33,415 nt of DNA, taken from JAGGSN01 sp965603725 (lineage in GTDB: Bacteria > Zixibacteria > MSB-5A5 > UBA10806 > 4484-95). The stretch is taken from assembly GCA_965603725.1 (NCBI GenBank), contig CBFDEC010000037.1:1-33415 (forward strand). The letters run 5' to 3'. Below are positions 25,034-31,664 of the stretch, piece after piece; position 1 is the stretch's first letter; the number at the start of each line of letters is the position of its first letter. The notes under the pieces are model-generated. The model was not told the DNA's origin. It worked only from the letters and a program-made list of their open reading frames with translations, and did not search any database. Made by a program: the position numbers and the translations under genes.

Positions 25034-25076
25034 GTTCAATTTATTAGGTAAGATTTGGCCATTGTCATTATAGTTT

Positions 25077-25232
25077 TTATTGCCCTTCCAGCCCTGTCTC
25101 ATCCTGGTTATCCTCAAGATATTCGATGCCATCTTCAATAATCTGGTTTATATCGGCCTGAGCCAGGGAAATAGCAATTATGCTGAATATTACACTCAGC
25201 ACAATCGTCAACGATTTTGAATTAATCATCAT
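25077..25232 (-). CDS. Small exported peptide of 51 residues
   Basis: On the minus strand an ATG at 25232 (a second ATG follows directly) opens a frame of 51 codons ending TAA at 25077. Residues 1-25 are a clear signal peptide: MMINSKS, a hydrophobic core LTIVLSVIFSIIAISLA, then QA. The short mature part is acidic (DINQIIEDGIEYLEDNQDE, then TGLEGQ). A weak ribosome site (TGAGGTT) lies upstream. It is 72 bases past the 258-residue secreted protein gene and may be co-transcribed with it. No known family; it could be the remains of a longer gene. Confidence 0.5.
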   Translation of the reverse strand: MMINSKSLTIVLSVIFSIIAISLAQADINQIIEDGIEYLEDNQDETGLEGQ

Positions 25233-25304
25233 TTTTAACCTCACTGTTTAAACTATTCGAAAAATTTTTCAATCAATTTGATAATTATCTGTTAAAACGA
25301 TGCT

Positions 25305-26081
25305 CTACTCCTGCTTGGGATTTTCGAACAACCGGGAAAAAACACGCCTGCCTAATTCATCTTTCATCGAATTATAATATGATTCATATGAATCAACCGA
25401 CTCTGATAAGAGCGATCGGTTTTCCTGAAGCTCAATTATAGTTTTTAAATCATCCACCAGCTCTTTTGAATATATAAACAGTGGTGAATGCATATCTTTT
25501 TCTGGACTGTAAACAGGGAGTGCGCCAGCATCAATTTTATATGGAATAAAAAAATTGTTGGGGCTCAGAATTATCTGATCGTTGACTTTTACATACCTTT
25601 CCAACAAGATATCATGAATTTTATGGCTCTTATAAAACGGGCTATCCAATAAAATTATCCATTCCGAACCAGGCTGAGGAGAGAAACGCGGGAGAAAACC
25701 TTTATAATCTTCCTGAACACGTTGTGACGTCCATCTTAAAAAAAAGAGAGAATCTATATCTCTATCACCGCGAATTTTGTCAAGGAGCTTAAGCTTCTCT
25801 AAACCAGTATCGACAGAAATATTGGATTTATAGATTTCATTAACTGTATCTCTACTTTCCGATACTATTTCATAAGCAAACTGACGGGTAAAAGGAATTC
25901 TGCATAAAACTATGCTAATACTGCTATCATTTAAAGCATCAACAACCATGTTTACAGCATTAGTATAAGGATCGCTATAATAGCCATTATTATGATTTTG
26001 GGCTGTTCCACTGTTTAGAGTAATTAGATACGTTATTACAGCCGTTAGTATGAGTTGTTTTAAAGCATTTTTCTTAACCAT
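25305..26081 (-). CDS. Secreted protein of unknown function
   Basis: A 258-residue exported protein from the ATG at 26081. An ATG 42 bases upstream is open too, but AGAAAGGA stands at the right distance before 26081, and the signal peptide then begins properly: MVKKNALKQLILTAVI, TYLITL, NSGTAQ. The mature part (about 230 residues) shows ISIVLCRIPFTRQFAYEI, a DRDIDSLFFLRWTS segment, EWIILLDSPFY and a helical C-terminus. I recognise no domain. It lacks the type IX-like sorting tail of its neighbours. The gene is read from a promoter inside repeat copy 1 through a long leader. Confidence 0.7.
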   Translation of the reverse strand: MVKKNALKQLILTAVITYLITLNSGTAQNHNNGYYSDPYTNAVNMVVDALNDSSISIVLCRIPFTRQFAYEIVSESRDTVNEIYKSNISVDTGLEKLKLLDKIRGDRDIDSLFFLRWTSQRVQEDYKGFLPRFSPQPGSEWIILLDSPFYKSHKIHDILLERYVKVNDQIILSPNNFFIPYKIDAGALPVYSPEKDMHSPLFIYSKELVDDLKTIIELQENRSLLSESVDSYESYYNSMKDELGRRVFSRLFENPKQE

Positions 26082-26271
26082 CTTTAATTCCTTTCTCATA
26101 TTTGTAATTAAAATCCTGGGCATTCATCAGGATATGCACATTGCATAGTCACCCTATGAGTCGCTCCGATTGCAGTTTTGGCTTCGTCTTCCTATTGACA
26201 TTCTACGCCTTCCTTTCTTCTATCAATCAATTCGGGTTCTTATTATCGCGATTCCATCGCTTACCAGCCGG
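26082..26271 (-). promoter_or_regulatory. Long, possibly structured leader of the secreted-protein gene
   Basis: The predicted transcript from the repeat promoter runs about 230 bases before the ATG at 26081. Part of the leader beyond the repeat holds small hairpins such as GCGAT / ATCGC, CATAG / CTATG and TGCA / TGCA. It also holds a 15-codon open frame with AGGAAGG before its ATG (MSIGRRSQNCNRSDS). It matches no riboswitch class that I can recall with certainty. Confidence 0.3.
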
Positions 26272-26459
26272 AATTCGGAGTAATATTGCAAAAGCAAATC
26301 AATGCGCTTTATATCTATAAATATAATTTTTCATGCTATTTTGTCAACGTATTTTGGCAGATGTAGGGGTTTGATTAATCAAACTCCTACGCCACCTTCT
26401 GCTACTGGACAACGTTATGCATCCAGTCGTAGGTTGGGGGTCGTCCCCCAACAAATACT
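26272..26459. repeat. Promoter-carrying repeat, copy 1 (about 187 bp)
   Basis: Aligns along its length with 28165-28353 at roughly 90 percent identity by eye. From left to right: AATGCGCTTTAT, promoter boxes, a palindrome GTTTGATTAATCAAAC, a unit GCATCCAGT and a hairpin GTTGGGGG / CCCCCAAC. The promoter points left, out of the repeat, into the secreted-protein gene. Confidence 0.85.
26320..26347 (-). promoter_or_regulatory. Promoter inside repeat copy 1 (TTGACA, 16 bp, TATATT)
   Basis: Minus strand: TTGACA (26342-26347), 16 bases, TATATT (26320-26325). Close to the best sigma-70 match in the window. The next gene in its direction starts at 26081. Confidence 0.6.
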
Positions 26460-26512
26460 TATGGCTCAAACTGCCATTACCGGGGGATAAACCCCCAGCC
26501 CATAATTTTTTA

Positions 26513-28159
26513 TCACTGCAAATAAACCACTTTCTGAATATTTATCTCCGGACTAATTCCTTTCTGCTTGATGAAATAAACGCCTGAGGACACCGGCTCG
26601 CCCTCGTTATCGCAGGCATCCCAGCTTATAAGATTCTTTCCTCTAACATAATCGTATTCCCGCACAACCCTGCCCAGAATATCATAAATCAGTAATATAC
26701 CGGATGAAAGAGATTCAATATTAATCGACAATGATGAGTTAAATGGATTCGGATAGGCTGAAACTAAAAAATTAACCGGTTGAGCATGGTTGTCTTCAAT
26801 ACCTGTCTGAATACTGCCTTTTCTGAAGTATTCCTCATATGAAAACAAATCACCGTGACGCGCATCATGCCAGAAAAGATAAACAATTTCATTATATTTT
26901 TGTATTTCTGGGGATCCTGAGAGATTAGGAGCGTCGGTCAATCTATGCTCCTCCGACCAGGTTATTCCGCCATCGAATGATTCGATATAATAAATCTCTG
27001 CCTGGAAAAGACTGATCCTGTGATCTACCCAAACAACACCAATATGGTCGCCGTCTATGAATGATCTTGAGTCAGTTGCTGAACTTTCTGAAGTTAGCCG
27101 TGTCTCCGGACCCCAGGTTTCCCCATTATCGGCGCTCTTACGGAATAATAAGTCTCCCGCCCAACCGCCGCCGCTCGAACCATATTTAAAATCATACCAG
27201 GTGATAAAAAGATTGCCCTCATCATCGCTGGATAAATAGGGTATTTGGGAGTGTTCAATACCCATATCAGATATCGGGATCTCCTCTTCCCAGGAATGCC
27301 CCAGGTCGGAACTATAACGATAAAATATCTCCGATAAATGTGAAATATTCTTCTGGTAAACCATATGCACCATGTTGGGAGCTGAAGAAAGCGCATACTT
27401 ATTATATCCGGTAAAGGGCTGCCAAAATGCTGCTGTCATTGGAGACCAGGTTTCCCCTGAATCGGTGCTTAACGAGGTGTAAACCGAATCAACACTTTCC
27501 CAGTTTCGGTTTGTAAACCATATGCAGCTTATAAATATGGTATCGCCCTTAGCTATACCAGGATAACTTAAGAGTAACGGCTGTGGGTATTGCCAGAAGC
27601 GGATGAAATTATTCCAGCTATAACCCAGATCATAACTTACTTTGGAATGTATATTATATCTACCGGATTCTTCTACCCCGCCGCCTTGCACGACAAGACT
27701 ACCGTTATTGTAATGAATAAAATAACAAGTAGTTGATAACCAGCCCGAATTGCTAATATTAATTATATCAGACCAGGTATCACCATCATCGAATGAACTC
27801 ATCAATACAAGATCACTTATTGAGCTATGCAAAGTTGCAAATGTCATGAAGATAGTATCTTCCTTAACACAGAAATATTGATTACTATTAATGTATGTGC
27901 TGGAATCAACTAAGTGAGTGAGTCTAATTTCTTCTCCCCATTCTGTCCAGCTAAAATCATCCAGAGCGGTACCGGCAACTGCTTGTTTATCTTCTTGGCA
28001 TATATTGTTAGTTGCTTTTATGATAATCATATCATTAATGTATAGAGTATCGCCATCGGCAGAAAGATGTGGCTCTTGAGCGTATATATCCCAACAAAAC
28101 ACTATTAAGAATATCAAGCAAACCCTAATTGTGGTTTTATAAAGACTTTCTTTCATCAT
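26513..28159 (-). CDS. Secreted Asp-box (BNR) beta-propeller protein with type IX-like sorting domain
   Basis: A 548-residue exported protein. Residues 1-27 form a signal peptide (TTIRVCLIFLIVFCWDIYAQ). Residues about 85-430 hold six Asp boxes of the type S-x-D-x-G-x-(T/S)-W: SFDDGDTWSD, SYDLGYSWNN, STDSGETWSP, SSDLGHSWEE, SADNGETWGP, SFDGGITWSE. That indicates a six-bladed sialidase-like propeller. I do not see the arginine triad and tyrosine of true sialidases clearly, so enzyme activity is not claimed. The last 85 residues are a sorting domain: AYPNPFNSSLSINI, LLIYDILGRVVREY, NLISWDACDNEG, SSGVYFIKQ and VVYLQ. The gene is read from a promoter in repeat copy 2, about 50 bases upstream. Its likely place is the cell surface or medium. 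Confidence 0.85.
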   Translation of the reverse strand: MMKESLYKTTIRVCLIFLIVFCWDIYAQEPHLSADGDTLYINDMIIIKATNNICQEDKQAVAGTALDDFSWTEWGEEIRLTHLVDSSTYINSNQYFCVKEDTIFMTFATLHSSISDLVLMSSFDDGDTWSDIINISNSGWLSTTCYFIHYNNGSLVVQGGGVEESGRYNIHSKVSYDLGYSWNNFIRFWQYPQPLLLSYPGIAKGDTIFISCIWFTNRNWESVDSVYTSLSTDSGETWSPMTAAFWQPFTGYNKYALSSAPNMVHMVYQKNISHLSEIFYRYSSDLGHSWEEEIPISDMGIEHSQIPYLSSDDEGNLFITWYDFKYGSSGGGWAGDLLFRKSADNGETWGPETRLTSESSATDSRSFIDGDHIGVVWVDHRISLFQAEIYYIESFDGGITWSEEHRLTDAPNLSGSPEIQKYNEIVYLFWHDARHGDLFSYEEYFRKGSIQTGIEDNHAQPVNFLVSAYPNPFNSSLSINIESLSSGILLIYDILGRVVREYDYVRGKNLISWDACDNEGEPVSSGVYFIKQKGISPEINIQKVVYLQ

Positions 28160-28164
28160 AGCAA

Positions 28165-28353
28165 ACTTCCGAGTAATAATGCAAAATCACAAAAATGCGC
28201 TTTATGTCTATAAATATAATTGTTCATGCTATTTTGTCAACGTATTTTGGCAGATGTAGGTGTTTGATTAATCAAACACCTACGCCACCTTCTGCTACCG
28301 GACAACGTTATGCATCCAGTTGTAGGTTGGGGGCTCGTCCCCCAACAAATACT
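28165..28353. repeat. Promoter-carrying repeat, copy 2 (about 187 bp)
   Basis: Second copy of the repeat at 26272-26459, same orientation, 1.9 kb away. Differences are mostly single bases. In the palindrome both arms read GTAGGTG...CACCTAC here against GTAGGGG...CTCCTAC in copy 1. It fills the gap between the divergent propeller and nitrilase genes. Confidence 0.85.
28213..28240 (-). promoter_or_regulatory. Promoter inside repeat copy 2 (TTGACA, 16 bp, TATATT)
   Basis: Minus strand: TTGACA (28235-28240), 16 bases, TATATT (28213-28218). Predicted start about 45 bases before the ATG of the propeller gene. Confidence 0.6.
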
Positions 28354-28434
28354 GACGACCTATCGGGTGAGACCTCACAACAGCCGGAGGAAATGCCGCT
28401 TGACTGTTTAAACTCTTATAGTATTTTGATTATT

Positions 28435-29160
28435 ATGACTCAAACAATTAAAATTGCTCTTTATCAGGGCTTCCACGGCCAGGGTATGCCTGACAGCATC
28501 GCCGAGCAAATCAAACAGGCGAAACCGGAGATTCTCTGCCTGCCGGAATATTTCATGGTTGGCCCGGATGAGTTATCGATACTCCCCTCCGCCGACCGGC
28601 ACAATAAGCATCTGAAGTATCTCAAACGGCTCTCAATACGGCTAAACTGCGCCATTGCCGGCGGCACGCTCTTACGATGGACTAATAATGAATACAAAAA
28701 TACCTGCTACTTAATTTCAAATGGCAGCGTTTTAGGGTTTTATGAAAAAATCCACTTGTATAAACATGAAGGCAAAGGGCTTGTTTCCCCCGGTTATGAA
28801 TACAGGGTCATCCGGCTGAATAATATCCGGGTCGGTCTCTTGGTTTGTGCGGATGTCTTATATGCCGGAACGTTTTCCAACCTGAAAGGCTTGCGTCCGG
28901 ATATTGTCGTCATTCCGGTAACTGCGCCTTACAGAAAGCATGAAACAGTGGAAAAGAAATTTGCCCGCGACCAGAAATTGTTTGTTGATGGCGCAAAGAT
29001 AGTCGGCTGTCCGGTTATCAAAATCAGCAGTGTAGGTAAAATTGCCGGTCATCGGGTACAGGGAAGGTCGCTTGTCGCCGCCCCGAATGGAATAATATTC
29101 CGGGTACCGCCAGGGAACGAGGATAAACCCGTTTTCAAGATTATTGATTTAGCTGTTTAA
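28435..29160 (+). CDS. Carbon-nitrogen hydrolase (nitrilase superfamily)
   Basis: A 241-residue cytoplasmic amidase-type enzyme. The Glu-Lys-Cys triad is visible: Glu38 in LCLPEYF, Lys105 in GFYEKIHLYKHEG and Cys138 in VGLLVCADVLYAG. The substrate could be an amide or nitrile; the sequence does not tell which. I start at 28435 (MTQTIKIALYQGF) because family members begin just so. The frame is open back to 28195, but that stretch is repeat copy 2 and not protein. An in-frame ATG at 28393 with GGAGG only two bases before it is a less likely choice. It is the first gene of a plus-strand run with the ComEA-like and PilM-like genes, 41 bases ahead. Confidence 0.88.
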   Translation: MTQTIKIALYQGFHGQGMPDSIAEQIKQAKPEILCLPEYFMVGPDELSILPSADRHNKHLKYLKRLSIRLNCAIAGGTLLRWTNNEYKNTCYLISNGSVLGFYEKIHLYKHEGKGLVSPGYEYRVIRLNNIRVGLLVCADVLYAGTFSNLKGLRPDIVVIPVTAPYRKHETVEKKFARDQKLFVDGAKIVGCPVIKISSVGKIAGHRVQGRSLVAAPNGIIFRVPPGNEDKPVFKIIDLAV

Positions 29161-29201
29161 CCGCTCTTGACAATCGCCCGTGGTGGTTATAAGTTAAATA
29201 T

Positions 29202-29624
29202 ATGCAATCAATGGCGCCCTACCAGAGAAAACTGATACTGGCTTTGCTTGTGGTCATACTCGCCGGTTTGACCCTGACAATTGTAGACCGTCAGCGGCAG
29301 GCTCTGAGTTTCGATATCAGGGGTTTTTTGGACGGGTACAAACACACGAAGGTTGTCGATACTTCTAAAGTTGTTGTCAAAGCCTCAACGAACGCATTAA
29401 ATCTGCCTGAAACTGATGCCGAAAACAAACCGGTTATTATTAATATCAATACGGCAGATATCGGGCAACTGCAGAGGCTTCCCGGGATCGGGCCGATTTT
29501 GGCGCAAAATATCGTCGCCTATCGGGAGATGATCGGTCCGTTTATCAGACCGGATGATCTGTTAAATGTCAGTGGAATCGGTCAAAAGAAATTGCAGCAA
29601 ATTCTAGGGTATATAGAGTTTTGA
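29202..29624 (+). CDS. ComEA-like helix-hairpin-helix protein
   Basis: A 140-residue protein with one N-terminal membrane segment (LILALLVVILAGLTLTIV, about residues 11-28), a linker, and a C-terminal double helix-hairpin-helix module (about 78-138): ININTADIGQLQRLPGIGP followed by ILAQNIVAYREMIG and LLNVSGIGQKKLQQI. This layout is that of ComEA, a DNA receptor of natural transformation. Many bacteria have ComEA-like proteins without proven competence. The end overlaps the TTG start of the PilM-like gene by four bases (TTGA), so the two are coupled. Confidence 0.85.
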   Translation: MQSMAPYQRKLILALLVVILAGLTLTIVDRQRQALSFDIRGFLDGYKHTKVVDTSKVVVKASTNALNLPETDAENKPVIININTADIGQLQRLPGIGPILAQNIVAYREMIGPFIRPDDLLNVSGIGQKKLQQILGYIEF

Positions 29625-30466
29625 AAAAAATTGCATTTGATATTAAAGATGGCTATGCGGCTATAGTCACCGGCGGCGACTTAGAACCGGAGTTTATAAT
29701 GATTGGCTTCGATGAGGCTGATTTTGCCGACGATTCTGAAAATGAAAGTTCAGTCCCCAAGAATCTTTTTGCCCTGGGTGACGAGCGTTTGGCCAGTCTC
29801 TATAGCCTGGCCGACCAGGCGTTACTGGCTGTGCCAATGCGCTTTTCTCTGGTTAAATCCCTGTCAATCGATCAGGCGGCAGTGGAGAAATACGGCAGCG
29901 ATTTTCTGCAATGGGAGGCTAAACAGCAGCTTCCGGACGAGCTCGGCCAGTTCATTTCCGGGTTCAGCAAGCTGGGTGAAAGTTACGATGGCCTATTTGG
30001 CAACTATCTATATTACGCTGTGCCCCGTGATTTCATAGAGGGACTGCTGAATTTCGCCGTTCCTGATACAGAAAAAAAACCGGCGCTAAGTTCGGAGGCT
30101 CTGGGGCTTTTTAACGTTATTAATTTGGCCATGAATCAAAATGGCTTCGGCGCCGCCATATCTTTGGAGCATGATGGCGCTTCGATAGCGCTGTCTCATG
30201 ATGGCGTTTTTCTTGGCGGCCGTTTCATTGCCGGTGAAAAACCAACTCTTGGCGATGAAATCAAGTATTATATAATGGGACATGCTCCGGAGGATCTCAG
30301 GCCCAACGTGCTTATATGCGGCGATATGAATAAAATTGATTCCATCGGCGCTGTAACCTGGGCCGAAATACTCAAAATACCGGATTCTCTGAAAACTGCC
30401 GTTAAATCGGGGAAGGCCAGCCCTGAATTGTTCACTGCCGCCGCCGGTTTGATTATGCAGCCATAA
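29621..30466 (+). CDS. PilM-like protein (actin-fold pilus assembly type), divergent
   Basis: A 281-residue protein starting with TTG at 29621, inside the stop of the ComEA-like gene. The beginning KKIAFDIKDGYAAIV resembles the first phosphate strand of PilM (DIG-x-x-x-x-K), and the stretch LLAVPMRFSLVKSLSID, then FLQWEAKQQLPDEL, resembles the PilM region with VP and REAI-x-WEA-x-x-x-IP. The usual nucleotide motifs are weak, so it may be a non-ATP-binding relative or another pilus/secretion factor. The remaining PilN, PilO and PilQ genes do not follow; rsmD comes next after seven bases. Together with the ComEA-like partner it suggests DNA uptake or type IV pilus work. Confidence 0.5.
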   Translation: MKKIAFDIKDGYAAIVTGGDLEPEFIMIGFDEADFADDSENESSVPKNLFALGDERLASLYSLADQALLAVPMRFSLVKSLSIDQAAVEKYGSDFLQWEAKQQLPDELGQFISGFSKLGESYDGLFGNYLYYAVPRDFIEGLLNFAVPDTEKKPALSSEALGLFNVINLAMNQNGFGAAISLEHDGASIALSHDGVFLGGRFIAGEKPTLGDEIKYYIMGHAPEDLRPNVLICGDMNKIDSIGAVTWAEILKIPDSLKTAVKSGKASPELFTAAAGLIMQP

Positions 30467-30473
30467 ATTTAGA

Positions 30474-31016
30474 ATGAGAGTAATCGCTGGAAAGTTTAAA
30501 GGTCGAAAACTTGTTTCTGTCAAAGATGAGCTTTTTCGACCTACGCTCGACCGGGTAAAGGAATCTATTTTCAATGTGCTGGGGGATGACATCATCGACA
30601 GCAATGTTTTAGATCTGTTTTGCGGCAGCGGTTCACTGGGCATCGAGTCATTGTCTCGTGGAGCGATGAGGGCTGTCTTTGTCGACGGCAATAATAAAAT
30701 CCTTGATACAGCGCAAAAAAATGTTGATGCGCTCAATGCCGGCCACAAGGCAAAATTCGTTCTTGCCGATGCCTTCGTATTTCTCGAAAATCATGAGGAT
30801 CTGGGGTTCGATATCATTTTCGCCGATCCGCCTTATAATGAAAAGTACAGCGGTAAAATCTGCGAGTCGGTATCAAAACACGGTGTTTTGAAAAATGGCG
30901 GCGTGCTGGTACTGGAACGTTTCAAGAAAGATAATCCTGAACCTGAGACCCTGAAATTATTAAAGCAATTAAAATTTGGTCAGACAGAAGTTGATTTTTA
31001 CATAAGAGAGGAATAA
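30474..31016 (+). CDS. rsmD: 16S rRNA (guanine966-N2)-methyltransferase
   Basis: A 180-residue SAM-dependent enzyme that methylates G966 of 16S rRNA. It begins MRVIAGKFKGRKL, has RPTLDRVKESIFNVL, the SAM motif VLDLFCGSGSLGIES, VFVDGN, and the catalytic motif FADPPYNEKY. It stands two bases before coaD, a pairing seen in very many bacteria. Confidence 0.95.
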   Translation: MRVIAGKFKGRKLVSVKDELFRPTLDRVKESIFNVLGDDIIDSNVLDLFCGSGSLGIESLSRGAMRAVFVDGNNKILDTAQKNVDALNAGHKAKFVLADAFVFLENHEDLGFDIIFADPPYNEKYSGKICESVSKHGVLKNGGVLVLERFKKDNPEPETLKLLKQLKFGQTEVDFYIREE

Positions 31017-31017
31017 G

Positions 31018-31497
31018 ATGAGAACAGCCTTATATCCGGGCACTTTCGATCCGGTGACACATGGGCATACTGACATAATCAATCGCGCCCTTGCCCTTTT
31101 CGATAAGCTTATCGTGGCGGTAGCTAACAATCCCTCCAAGGAAATTACTTTTTCCACTCAACTGCGGCTCGAGCTTTTACAGAAGGTCGTCGGCGATAAG
31201 AAAGATATCGAACTGGTTGCGTTTGATGGTCTTACTGCTCATTATGCCAAAGAACGAAAGGTGGCGGCTATCATCCGCGGTTTGCGGGCGGTCTCCGATT
31301 TCGAATACGAGTTCCAGATGGCGCTGATGAACCGCCGCTTGGTGCCGGAGATTGAGACTGTCTTTTTGATGCCGCGCGGCAAGTACGCCTACCTGTCATC
31401 GACATTGATCAAAGACATCGCCCAGTTCGGCGGCGAGGTTGATTTGTTTGTGGATGATGCCGTGGCAGAAAAACTGCGGGAGAAATTGCTGAAGTAG
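31018..31497 (+). CDS. coaD: Phosphopantetheine adenylyltransferase
   Basis: A 159-residue enzyme that makes dephospho-CoA from 4-phosphopantetheine and ATP. It shows ALYPGTFDPVTHGHTDII with the nucleotidyltransferase HxGH (THGH), RGLRAVSDFEYEFQMALMNR and the ATP-binding YLSSTLIKDIA. Ribosome site AGAGGAA before the ATG. Last gene of the plus-strand run; a set of hairpins follows its stop. Confidence 0.97.
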   Translation: MRTALYPGTFDPVTHGHTDIINRALALFDKLIVAVANNPSKEITFSTQLRLELLQKVVGDKKDIELVAFDGLTAHYAKERKVAAIIRGLRAVSDFEYEFQMALMNRRLVPEIETVFLMPRGKYAYLSSTLIKDIAQFGGEVDLFVDDAVAEKLREKLLK

Positions 31498-31664
31498 GTG
31501 CCGTTTTTGTGCTGTCGGAAGTTACTTCCGACAGCTCTGGCAGAAGAATCCGCCTATGGCGGATGCCAGCACATGCTTCCGTGGCTGGTGTATGTCCTCA
31601 TGCACCAGCAGAAAAATCGGCAGGAGTTCGGGGACTCCTGCCCTACCTACTGCCAGCACGGAAA
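31498..31664. repeat. Array of four inverted repeats between convergent genes
   Basis: The 167 bases between the stops of coaD and the 544-codon gene are almost entirely inverted repeats. In order: GCTGTCGGAAGT / ACTTCCGACAGC; CTGGC around ATCCGCC / GGCGGAT and GCCAG; the GCTGGTG / CACCAGC hairpin (copy C); and GGCAGGAGT / ACTCCTGCC. An outer pair GTGCTG... / ...CAGCAC embraces part of the set. The region probably ends transcription from both sides. Confidence 0.8.
31584..31609 (+). repeat. Hairpin repeat, copy C (covariant form)
   Basis: Arms GCTGGTGTAT and ATGCACCAGC, loop GTCCTC. Compared with copies A and B, two positions of the left arm and their two partners in the right arm have changed together, so pairing is kept. 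The same GTGG precedes it. Confidence 0.8.

Noticed and set aside
26302..26490. 62-codon plus-strand frame
   Set aside because: Lies wholly in repeat copy 1 and its palindromes; not protein-like.
28195..28434. N-terminal extension of the nitrilase frame by 80 residues
   Set aside because: The extension is a translation of repeat copy 2; the same translation appears at 26302-26490 with no gene attached.
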